From: Pseudomonadota bacterium
GTDB taxonomy: Bacteria; Pseudomonadota; Gammaproteobacteria; Xanthomonadales; Rhodanobacteraceae
Reading direction: 5' to 3'
Length of the DNA: 16,599 nt
Assembly (NCBI GenBank): GCA_023412995.1
Contig: JAEZQS010000128.1
Coordinates: forward strand, 1 to 16,599
Shown here in pieces: positions 1 through 5,981 of the stretch; position 1 is the first letter of the stretch, and the number at the start of each line of letters is the position of its first letter. Made by a program: the position numbers and the translations under genes. The notes under the pieces are model-generated. The model worked only from the letters and a program-made list of their open reading frames with translations. It did no database searches and had not been told where the DNA came from.

Positions 1-413
1 ACCACGAATTCCGCGGCGTCGCGGCCCGCGCCCGCATCGAGGAAGGCCGCGAGCGCGCCCGCCGCATCGGCGCCCGGCTCGATGAAGGCGCCTGGGACCA
101 CCGGTACCCCGGCCTGCGCCAGGTCGCCGAGGTAATGCTTGTCGACGTTCCAGCGTACCAGCGACAGGGGGTTGGCCAGGCGCGTCTGCGCCGCGGCAGA
201 CGCGGCCCAGTCGAGGAACTCCGCCAGGCGCGCGACGTAGTCCCAGGTCGAGCGCAGCAGCGCGAGGTCGAACCGGCTCCACTGCACCGCGGGATCGTCC
301 CAGTCCACCACCTCGACGCGGGCGCCGGCCGCCTGCAGCGCCGCCTGCAGCGGCGGCAGGTCGGCATCGAGATCGCGCGCGGCGCGTGCGGTTACCAGGG
401 CAATGCGGGGCAT
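1..413 (-). CDS. ATP-grasp domain protein, N-terminal part (runs off left edge)
   Basis: The reading frame opens with ATG at 413 and continues without a stop for 137 complete codons to the window edge, so only the N-terminus is visible. The protein begins MPRIALVTARAARDLDADLP and contains LLRSTWDY near residue 55, then NPL..VRWN.DKHYL.DL..AGVPVVP around residues 80-107. This is the pre-ATP-grasp arrangement seen in a RimK/glutathione-synthetase-like family annotated as ATP-grasp proteins in xanthomonads. Members ligate a carboxylate to an amine or thiol using ATP; the substrate here is unknown. The ATP-binding and catalytic parts lie outside the window. It is transcribed divergently from the truncated haemoglobin gene across 120 bp. 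Family-level confidence is fair; no specific function should be assigned. Confidence 0.75.
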   Translation of the reverse strand, partial: MPRIALVTARAARDLDADLPPLQAALQAAGARVEVVDWDDPAVQWSRFDLALLRSTWDYVARLAEFLDWAASAAAQTRLANPLSLVRWNVDKHYLGDLAQAGVPVVPGAFIEPGADAAGALAAFLDAGAGRDAAEFV

Positions 414-445
414 GGGAGGGATGGGGGCAGTGGCGATCGCCCGCG

Positions 446-451
446 ATTGAA
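446..451 (-). promoter_or_regulatory. candidate -10 hexamer for the ATP-grasp gene
   Basis: Minus-strand TTCAAT followed by CG, 32 nt before the ATG at 413. The same TTCAATC string occurs before the helicase gene at 16433. No convincing -35 hexamer was seen. Assigned by position and similarity to other gaps in the window only. Confidence 0.3.
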
Positions 452-473
452 GCACGCCGGATCGCCGGCGTGC
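452..473. repeat. perfect 9-bp inverted repeat with 4-nt spacer
   Basis: GCACGCCGG, ATCG, CCGGCGTGC lies in the 120-bp divergent gap between the ATP-grasp and haemoglobin genes, next to the candidate minus-strand -10 element. It could be an operator or a leader hairpin. There is no T-run, so an intrinsic terminator is unlikely. Confidence 0.6.
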
Positions 474-512
474 GCCTTGATCCAGGTCAGCACCGGCACC
501 ATCCATGGCGGA

Positions 513-518
513 GATACT
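513..518 (+). promoter_or_regulatory. candidate -10 hexamer for the truncated haemoglobin gene
   Basis: GATACT sits 15 nt before the ATG at 534 and would give a very short leader. No clear -35 hexamer and no good Shine-Dalgarno precede the start. Weak call. Confidence 0.22.
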
Positions 519-533
519 GGCCGACCCCTGCCC

Positions 534-968
534 ATGACGTCCGCGCCTTACATGCCAGGAGACACCGGACTCGACGAAGCGGCCATCGCCCGCGTCGTGG
601 ACCACTTCTACGAGCGCGTGCGGGCCGATGCCCTGCTCGGCGCGGTGTTCAATCCCGTGGTGGACGACTGGGATGCGCACAAGCAGTTGCTGACCGCGTT
701 CTGGTGCTCGGTCGCGCTGCGTGCAAGGACCTACCGCGGCAATCCGATGGCGATGCACCGGCCGCATCCCATCCGCGCCGCGCATTTCACGCGCTGGCTC
801 GAACTCTGGCGCGAGACCACCCACGCGCTGCTGGCGCCCGCGGCAGCCGCCATCCTGTGTGACCATGCCGGCCGCATCGGCAACGGCCTGCAGCTGGGTC
901 TCGGCCTGCAGCCGGTCGGCGGGCGTGGCCTGGGGCTGCCGCTGGCCGGCGTCGCGACGCTACCGTGA
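534..968 (+). CDS. group III truncated haemoglobin
   Basis: 144-residue single-domain globin. The N-terminal helix carries DHFYERVRAD (about residues 23-32), with the helix-B tyrosine region at Y26, followed by LLGAVFN and DDWDAH (H49, probable E7 region). The FW at 56-57, YRGNPMAMH (H75, probable proximal haem ligand) and HFTRWLELWRET (84-95) match the group III (P-type) truncated globin pattern, which includes a conserved tryptophan in helix G. These proteins bind haem and O2 or NO in the cytoplasm; proposed roles are NO or redox handling, not proven generally. The ATG at 534 is chosen because homology begins just after it; an in-frame ATG at 552 is a possible alternative. Upstream in-frame codons do not look like globin. 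The last 20 or so residues (GGRGLGLPLAGVATLP) are a family-variable tail. Confidence 0.88.
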   Translation: MTSAPYMPGDTGLDEAAIARVVDHFYERVRADALLGAVFNPVVDDWDAHKQLLTAFWCSVALRARTYRGNPMAMHRPHPIRAAHFTRWLELWRETTHALLAPAAAAILCDHAGRIGNGLQLGLGLQPVGGRGLGLPLAGVATLP

Positions 969-981
969 GGCAGTCCTGGGT

Positions 982-987
982 TAGCAT
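982..987 (+). promoter_or_regulatory. candidate -10 hexamer for fabA-fabB
   Basis: TAGCAT within GTTAGCATG fits a TAnnnT-type -10 and resembles ATTACCATG before pldA. It lies 127 nt upstream of the fabA ATG. No obvious -35 hexamer. If correct, transcription would start at or inside the hairpin at 991-1013. Confidence 0.3.
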
Positions 988-990
988 GTC

Positions 991-1013
991 GCCCCCGGGC
1001 GACAGCCGGGGGC
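991..1013 (+). repeat. 8-bp GC stem-loop upstream of fabA
   Basis: GCCCCCGG pairs with CCGGGGGC around a 7-nt loop (GCGACAG), 23 nt after the haemoglobin stop codon. It could end the haemoglobin transcript, act in the fabA leader, or be an operator. There is no downstream T-run, so it is not a classical intrinsic terminator. Confidence 0.5.
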
Positions 1014-1114
1014 ACTGTGCCCGCCTGAGCCCGCGCGCCGTGGCTGCGCGCCAGCCATCCGCGGGCGCCGCGGGTCGTCGCCCGCTGCCCTGTTCCACCA
1101 CTGAAGGACTCCCG

Positions 1115-1630
1115 ATGCCAGCACCCGCCTCGTTCGACCACGAGCAGCTTCTCGCCTGCGCGCGCGGCGAACTGTTCGGCGCCGGCAATGCGCGCCTGCC
1201 CACGCATCCGATGCTGATGTTCGACCGCATCGTGGAAATCCGCGAGGACGGCGGCCACTACGGCAAGGGTTTGATCCGCGCCGAGCTCGACATCCGCCCG
1301 GACCTCTGGTTCTTCGGCTGCCACTTCATCGGCGACCCGGTCATGCCGGGCTGCCTCGGCCTCGACGCCCTGTGGCAGCTGGCCGGCTTCTTCCTGCCGT
1401 GGCTTGGCGAGAGCGGCCGCGGGCGCGCGCTCGGCGTGGGCGAAGTCAAGTTCTTTGGCCAGGTGCTGCCCAAGGTGCGACGGGTCGATTACACCATCGA
1501 CATCCGCCGCGTCGTCCGCGGCAAGCTCACGCTCGTGATCGCCGACGGGCGCGTGCAGGCGGACGGCCGCGAGATCTACACCGCGAAGGACCTGCGCGTG
1601 GGCCTCTTCGCCTCGACCGAGGGCTTCTGA
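1115..1630 (+). CDS. fabA: 3-hydroxydecanoyl-ACP dehydratase/isomerase FabA
   Basis: 171-residue protein (E. coli FabA is about 172). FabA dehydrates 3-hydroxydecanoyl-ACP and isomerises trans-2- to cis-3-decenoyl-ACP, the branch point of anaerobic unsaturated fatty acid synthesis in the cytoplasm. Visible motifs: LPTHPMLMFDRI (28-39), WFFGCHFIGDPVMPGCLGLD (65-84) with the catalytic pair H70 and D84 at exactly the E. coli positions, then GEVKFFGQV. The ATG at 1115 is preceded by GAAGG at 1103-1107 with a 7-nt spacer, and the protein length supports it. Longer in-frame upstream sequence lacks homology. The stop is 3 nt before the fabB start, so the two are almost certainly co-transcribed and translationally linked. 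Confidence 0.97.
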   Translation: MPAPASFDHEQLLACARGELFGAGNARLPTHPMLMFDRIVEIREDGGHYGKGLIRAELDIRPDLWFFGCHFIGDPVMPGCLGLDALWQLAGFFLPWLGESGRGRALGVGEVKFFGQVLPKVRRVDYTIDIRRVVRGKLTLVIADGRVQADGREIYTAKDLRVGLFASTEGF

Positions 1631-1633
1631 CCC

Positions 1634-2842
1634 ATGCGTCGCGTCGCCGTCACCGGCCTCGGCATCGTCTCCTGCCTCGGCAACGATCCCGCCACCGTTT
1701 CGCGGGCCCTGCGCGAAGGCCGCGCGGGCATCCGGCACGTGCCGGCCTATGCCGAGCTGGGCCTGCGCAGCCAGGTCGCGGGCGTGCCGGTGATCGACCT
1801 CGACGCCGCCATCGACCGCAAGCTGCGCCGCTTCATGGGCGATGCCGCGGCGTATTCCTGGGTCGCCATGCGCGACGCACTCGCCGATTCCGGCCTCGAC
1901 GAGGACACCGTGCACGACGTGCGCACCGGCGTGATCGCCGGTTCCGGCGGCGGTTCGGCGCAATGGCAGATCGAAACGGGCGACCTGCTGCGCCAGCGCC
2001 GCGTCCGCCGCGTCGGTCCCTACATGGTGCCGCGCACGATGTGATCGACGGTGTCGGCCAGCCTCGCCACGGCGGTCGGCATCCGCGGTATCAGCTATTC
2101 CATCTCGGCCGCCTGTGCGACGTCCGCCCACTGCATCGGGGCGGCGGCCGACCTGATCCGGCACGGCGCGCAGGACGTGATGTTCGCCGGCGGCGGCGAG
2201 GAAGTGCACTGGGGCATGACGGCGCAGTTCGACGCCATGGGCGCGCTGTCGAGCGGCCGCAACGACGATCCGGCGCATGCCTCGCGTCCCTACGACGAGG
2301 GACGCGACGGCTTCGTCATCGCCGGTGGCGGCGGCATGCTGGTGCTGGAGGACTACGAACGCGCGACGGCGCGCGGCGCGCGCATCCACGCCGAACTGGT
2401 CGGCTACGGCATCAGCTCCGACGGCGCCGACATGGTGGCGCCATCCGGTGAAGGCGCGGCGCGCTGCATGCGCATGGCGCTGGATGCCGCCGGCCGGCCG
2501 ATCGACTACGTCAACACCCACGGTACCTCGACGCCGGCCGGCGACCTGGTGGAGCTGGATGCGCTGCGCGAGGTGTTCGGCGAGGCCGTGCCGCCGCTGT
2601 CCTCCACCAAGGCGCTGACCGGCCATTCGCTGGGCGCCGCCAGCGTGCACGAGGCGATCTACTGCCTGCTGATGATGCGCGACGGCTTCATGGCCGGCTC
2701 GGCCAACATCGAGACGCTCGATCCCCGCGCGGCCGGGTTCCCGGTGCTGCGCGAAAGCCGCGAGGCGACCCTCGCCACCGTGATGTCCAACAGCTTCGGC
2801 TTCGGCGGCACCAACGCCAGCCTGGTGTTCGCAAGCGTCTAG
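1634..2842 (+). pseudogene. fabB: 3-oxoacyl-ACP synthase I FabB, interrupted by an in-frame TGA at codon 137
   Basis: 403 codons in one frame from ATG 1634 to TAG 2842, matching the length of E. coli FabB (406 aa), but codon 137 (2042-2044) is TGA. Homology continues in the same frame on both sides (VGPYMVPRTM, stop, STVSASLATA), so this is a nonsense substitution, not a frameshift. FabB condenses acyl-ACP with malonyl-ACP, and is needed to elongate the cis-3-decenoyl-ACP made by FabA. Catalytic residues are all downstream and intact: C161 (SISAACATSAH), H296 (NTHGTSTPAGD), K326 and H331 (STKALTGHS), each offset by two from E. coli C163/H298/K328/H333. E. coli has Ala at the stop position. 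GAGGG at 1619-1623 inside fabA may serve as its ribosome site. A restart at GTG 2051 has no visible ribosome site and would lack the N-terminal third. Typed as pseudogene on sequence alone; a base error is a serious alternative. Confidence 0.85.
2042..2044 (+). other. fabB: premature in-frame TGA in fabB
   Basis: The codons run ACG ATG TGA TCG ACG GTG TCG. The TGA replaces what should be a small residue (Ala in E. coli). A single base change from TGC (Cys) or TCA (Ser), or two changes from TCG, would produce it. The rest of the frame shows no decay. Confidence 0.9.
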
Positions 2843-2848
2843 TGGGGC

Positions 2849-2874
2849 GGGGACGGCCCCGTTCGGGCCGCCCC
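2849..2874 (+). terminator. GC-rich stem-loop after fabB
   Basis: Starting 6 nt after the fabB stop, GGGG (bulged A) CGGCCC pairs with GGGCCG CCCC around a CGTTC loop, about 10 bp in all. It could terminate or stabilise the fabA-fabB transcript. No T-run follows, so termination would have to be non-classical. Confidence 0.4.
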
Positions 2875-2961
2875 TGGCTGCCCGCGCCGGCCGGAGGCGA
2901 GGGCGCCCCGACGCGGATCGCTCGCAGGCTGCGATTCAGCCGTGCGGGCGCGGCGAGCGAT

Positions 2962-2967
2962 TACCAT
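2962..2967 (+). promoter_or_regulatory. candidate -10 hexamer for pldA
   Basis: TACCAT within ATTACCATG, 45 nt before the pldA ATG at 3013. It fits TAnnnT and resembles the element upstream of fabA. No clear -35 hexamer. Confidence 0.3.
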
Positions 2968-3012
2968 GCGCTCGCGCCGGAATGCTCCGGACAGGCTCTG
3001 GGAGCTGCGCCG

Positions 3013-4074
3013 ATGAGGTTTTCCTTCGTGTTCGTGCCGCTTTCCGCGGCGTTCGTGCTGGTCGCGCCGGCACACGCGCAGTATCCCGACCCGCTCGACA
3101 TCCGCGCCTGCACCGACATCGAGATCGATGCCCAGCGCCTGGCCTGCTACGACCGCGCGACGCATCGCGACGACGCGCCGGCGCCGGTGGCGGAGCCGGG
3201 CGAGTTGCCGGAGTCGTTCCGGCACGACGCCGAGCGCCAGGCCGACAGCGCGCCGGTTGCGCGCGACCTGCTCGACAGCCGCTGGGAGCTGGATCCGGCA
3301 AGCAAGCTCGGCACCTTCAACATCCGCGGTTTCCGTCCCGTCTACGTGATGCCGGTGTTCGCCACCAGCGATCGCAACACGCTCCCGCGAAGCCCGAATC
3401 CCAACAACACCGTCACCGCGCCGCTCGACCTCGATCCGGTCGAGGCCAAGTTCCAGCTCAGCCTCAAGATGAAGCTGTGGCAGGGCGTGTTCGGCGAGCA
3501 TGGCGACCTCTGGCTCGGCTACACCCAGTCCTCGCGCTGGCAGGTCTACAACAAGGAGCAGTCGCGCCCGTTCCGCGAAACCGACTACGAACCCGAGCTG
3601 ATGCTGGTGTTCGGCACGCACTACCGCGTGGCCGGCTGGGACGGGCGCCTGCTGGGCGTCGGCATCGACCACCAGTCCAACGGCCAGGGCGATCCGCTGT
3701 CACGCAGCTGGAACCGCATCGTCGCCCAAGTCGGCTTCGAACGGGATGGCTGGACCGTGATGCTGCGGCCGTGGTGGCGCATTTCCGAAGCCAGCCGCAT
3801 CGACAACAACGCCGACATCGAGGACTACGTGGGGCGGGGCGAACTGCAGCTGCTGCACGTGAGTGGCGCGCAGGAATTCGGCCTCGCGCTGCGCCACTCG
3901 CTGCGCGCGGGCGACGACAGCCAAGGCTCGGCACGCTTCAGCTGGAGTTTCCCGATGGCCGGCCACCTGCGCGGCTACCTCGAAGCGTTCACCGGTTACG
4001 GCGAAAGCCTCATCGACTACAACCATCGCGCGACGTACCTGGGGTTCGGGGTGTCGCTGCTTGACTGGTATTGA
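3013..4074 (+). CDS. pldA: outer-membrane phospholipase A (OMPLA/PldA)
   Basis: 353-residue exported protein. OMPLA is a 12-stranded outer-membrane barrel that dimerises with Ca2+ and hydrolyses phospholipids mislocalised to the outer leaflet. A signal peptide spans about residues 1-22 (hydrophobic core, then APAHA-Q). The signature DHQSNGQGDPLSRSWNR (219-235) gives the catalytic triad H220, S222, N234, with the same spacing as mature E. coli H142/S144/N156. FNIRGFRPVY (102-111) begins the barrel, and the C-terminus LLDWY ends in an aromatic residue as expected for barrel proteins. Compared with E. coli (289 aa) there are roughly 60-70 extra N-terminal residues, containing a two-cysteine motif CTDIEIDAQRLACYDR (33-48). 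ATG 3013 is supported by GGGAG at 3000-3004 (8-nt spacer) and by the signal peptide. It converges with the ETF-QO gene. Confidence 0.93.
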   Translation: MRFSFVFVPLSAAFVLVAPAHAQYPDPLDIRACTDIEIDAQRLACYDRATHRDDAPAPVAEPGELPESFRHDAERQADSAPVARDLLDSRWELDPASKLGTFNIRGFRPVYVMPVFATSDRNTLPRSPNPNNTVTAPLDLDPVEAKFQLSLKMKLWQGVFGEHGDLWLGYTQSSRWQVYNKEQSRPFRETDYEPELMLVFGTHYRVAGWDGRLLGVGIDHQSNGQGDPLSRSWNRIVAQVGFERDGWTVMLRPWWRISEASRIDNNADIEDYVGRGELQLLHVSGAQEFGLALRHSLRAGDDSQGSARFSWSFPMAGHLRGYLEAFTGYGESLIDYNHRATYLGFGVSLLDWY

Positions 4075-4075
4075 C

Positions 4076-4113
4076 GGGGCTGGGATTGGGGATTAGGGAT
4101 TGGGATTGTGGGG
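4076..4113 (+). repeat. G-run array (predicted G-quadruplex) at the 3' end of pldA
   Basis: Six G-runs of 3-4 (4076-4079, 4082-4084, 4088-4091, 4096-4098, 4102-4104, 4110-4113) separated by loops of 2-5 nt, mostly ATT. It begins one base after the pldA stop codon and is G-rich on the coding strand, so the pldA mRNA tail could fold into a quadruplex. It matches the standard G3+N1-7 pattern. Confidence 0.8.
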
Positions 4114-4181
4114 CGCTGGCTGGTGCAATCGACGCGATCGCTGCCGTTCGCTGCGCTCACCGCATCCGGTGCTGCTGGCTT

Positions 4182-4213
4182 CCCCAACCCCCAATCCCGA
4201 ATCCCGAATCCCC
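4182..4213 (-). repeat. mirror G-run array at the 3' end of the ETF-QO gene
   Basis: Five C-runs of 3-5 on the plus strand (4182-4185, 4188-4192, 4196-4198, 4203-4205, 4210-4213) are G-runs on the minus strand with loops of 2-4 nt. It begins 5 nt after the ETF-QO stop. It is partly complementary to the array at 4076-4113, so the two arms (68 nt apart) could also pair as a long hairpin between the convergent genes. Confidence 0.8.
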
Positions 4214-4218
4214 GCTCC

Positions 4219-5823
4219 TCACAGATCCTGATAATTCGGACCACTGCCGCCTTCCGGCGTGACCCAGTTGATGATCTCGTAGGGATCCTTGATGTCGCAG
4301 GTCTTGCAGTGGACACAGTTGGCGGCGTTGATCTGCAGGCGCTTGCCGGCAGCGTCTTCGACGATCTCGTACACCGCGGCCGGGCAGAAGCGCGTGCAGG
4401 GATTGGCGTATTCCTCCGCGCAGCGCGTCACGCAGATGCTGGTGTCCAGCACGTGCAGGTGCACCGGCTGGTCCTCGTCGTGCTGGGTGGCGGCGAAATA
4501 GACGCCGGCGAGGCGGTCGCGGGGCGGCAGCGTGCGCTGGACGTATTCCACCTTCGGCGCTTCGTACGCCTCCACTTTCTGCAGCGACGACCAGTCGGCA
4601 TGGTTCTTCAGGGTCCACGGCGACAGGCCCTGGGTCGCGGTTTCCCACGCCGCGTTGGCGAGCCCCGCCCACAGGCCCTTGCGGAAGCCGGGGCGGATGT
4701 TGCGCACGCGCCGCAGTTCCGAAGCGACCTGCGAGGCACGCAGGCGCGCATCCCAGCCCGCCGCGCCGTTGCCCTGCGCAAGGTGCTCGGCCGCCAGCAT
4801 GCCGGAGCGGATCGCCTGGTGGGTCCCCTTGATCTTCGGCACGTTGAGCAGGCCGGCGGCATCGCCGACCAGGATGGCGCCTGGCATTTCCAGCGTCGGC
4901 AGCGACTGCCAGCCACCTTCCACCAGCGCCCGCGCGCCGGCGGAGACGATGGATCCCCCTTCCAGCAGCGGCTTCACCAGCGCGTGGTTCTTGAGCTGCT
5001 GGAACGCCTCCCACGGACGGAACATCGGGTCGGCGTAGTCGAGGCCGGCAACGAAGCCGATCGCGATGCGGTCCTGGTCGAGGTGGTAGATGAAGCTGCC
5101 GCCGTAGGTCGCGCTGTCGAGCGGCCAGCCGATCGTGTGCATCACCTTGCCGGCTTCGGCGCGCCCGCCCGGCACCGACCACAATTCCTTGATGCCGATG
5201 CCGTAGGTCTGCGGATCGCGCCCCCTGTCGAGCGCGTAGCGGCGGATCAGCTGCTTGGAGAGGTGGCCGCGGCAGCCTTCGGCCAGCACCGTCACCGGCG
5301 CCTTGATGTCGATGCCCTCGGTGTACCCCGGCTTGTGCGAGCCGTCCTTCGCCACCCCCATGTCGCCGATGCGCACGCCGCCGACCGAGCCGTCGTCGTT
5401 GAAGAACGGTTCGGCCGCGGCGAAGCCGGGATAGATCTCCACCCCGAGCGCCTCGGCCTGCGGAGCGAGCCAGGCGCACAGCGCGCCGAGCGAGACGATG
5501 AAGTTGCCGTGGTTGTGCATCTGCGGCGGCGTCACCGGCGAGCGGATCGCGCGCACGGGATCGCGCAGGTACCAGAACTCGTCGCGGGTGACCGGCACGC
5601 AGATGGGTGGCGGCTGGCGCCCCCACTCGGGCAGCAGTTCGTTGAGCGGCTGCGGCTCGATCACCGCGCCGGAAAGGACGTGGGCGCCGATGGTGGAAGC
5701 CTTCTCGATCACGCACACCGACATTTCCGGCCGCAGCTGCTTCAACCGGATCGCGAAGGCGAGGCCGGCCGGGCCGGCGCCGACGGTGACGACGTCGTAT
5801 TCCATCGATTCGCGTTCGCTCAT
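4219..5823 (-). CDS. electron transfer flavoprotein-ubiquinone oxidoreductase (ETF-QO)
   Basis: 534-residue protein. ETF-QO takes electrons from reduced electron transfer flavoprotein (fed by acyl-CoA and amino-acid dehydrogenases) and passes them to ubiquinone at the inner membrane through FAD and a [4Fe-4S] cluster. The FAD motif VGAGPAG is at 14-20, followed by GAHVLSGAVIEP (46-57), and GDAAGLLNVPKIKGTHQAI in the second flavin-contact region. The C-terminal ferredoxin-like domain has FCP (C480) and NCVHCKTCDIKDP with C503, C506 and C509, the expected cluster ligands, then INWVTPEGGSGPNY. ATG 5823 is preceded by GGAG (5829-5832, 5-nt spacer); ATG at residue 7 is an alternative. No etfA or etfB genes lie in the window, so its partner is encoded elsewhere. 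It is divergent from the amidase gene. Confidence 0.96.
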   Translation of the reverse strand: MSERESMEYDVVTVGAGPAGLAFAIRLKQLRPEMSVCVIEKASTIGAHVLSGAVIEPQPLNELLPEWGRQPPPICVPVTRDEFWYLRDPVRAIRSPVTPPQMHNHGNFIVSLGALCAWLAPQAEALGVEIYPGFAAAEPFFNDDGSVGGVRIGDMGVAKDGSHKPGYTEGIDIKAPVTVLAEGCRGHLSKQLIRRYALDRGRDPQTYGIGIKELWSVPGGRAEAGKVMHTIGWPLDSATYGGSFIYHLDQDRIAIGFVAGLDYADPMFRPWEAFQQLKNHALVKPLLEGGSIVSAGARALVEGGWQSLPTLEMPGAILVGDAAGLLNVPKIKGTHQAIRSGMLAAEHLAQGNGAAGWDARLRASQVASELRRVRNIRPGFRKGLWAGLANAAWETATQGLSPWTLKNHADWSSLQKVEAYEAPKVEYVQRTLPPRDRLAGVYFAATQHDEDQPVHLHVLDTSICVTRCAEEYANPCTRFCPAAVYEIVEDAAGKRLQINAANCVHCKTCDIKDPYEIINWVTPEGGSGPNYQDL

Positions 5824-5853
5824 CGCTGCTCCGGCTGGTGATCGGCAGTGCCG

Positions 5854-5859
5854 ATTGTC
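5854..5859 (-). promoter_or_regulatory. candidate -10 hexamer for the ETF-QO gene
   Basis: Minus-strand GACAAT followed by CGG, 30 nt before ATG 5823. It resembles the AATCG-type elements before other genes in the window. No clear -35 hexamer. Confidence 0.3.
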
Positions 5860-5948
5860 GGGGTTCGGCGCGGGGCCGGCAAACCGGGCGTGCAGCGCGC
5901 TGCCCGGCCGATGCGGGCGGGCGCGCTGCGAAGCGCGGCCACGACAGG

Positions 5949-5954
5949 CATAAT
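5949..5954 (+). promoter_or_regulatory. candidate -10 hexamer for the amidase gene
   Basis: CATAAT in the string GGCATAATCGG, 27 nt before the ATG at 5982. An almost identical string precedes sulP at 14031-14040. One mismatch to TATAAT. No good -35 hexamer. Confidence 0.4.
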
Positions 5955-5981
5955 CGGTGGATCGACGCAAATGCAGGTGCC

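Noticed and set aside
2042..2083. UGA in fabB as a selenocysteine codon
   Set aside because: Ketoacyl synthases are not known selenoproteins, the position is not catalytic, and I see no convincing SECIS-like hairpin just downstream.
731..2650. Long minus-strand open frame (639 codons) opposite the globin, fabA and fabB genes
   Set aside because: Low-complexity Arg/Ala/His-rich translation with no domain. Such antisense frames are expected opposite GC-rich genes.
1634..2842. Frameshift in fabB
   Set aside because: Homology before and after the stop is in the same frame, so it is a substitution and not an indel.
4076..4213. CRISPR array
   Set aside because: The repeats are short G-run units of about 6-7 nt without unique spacers or cas genes.
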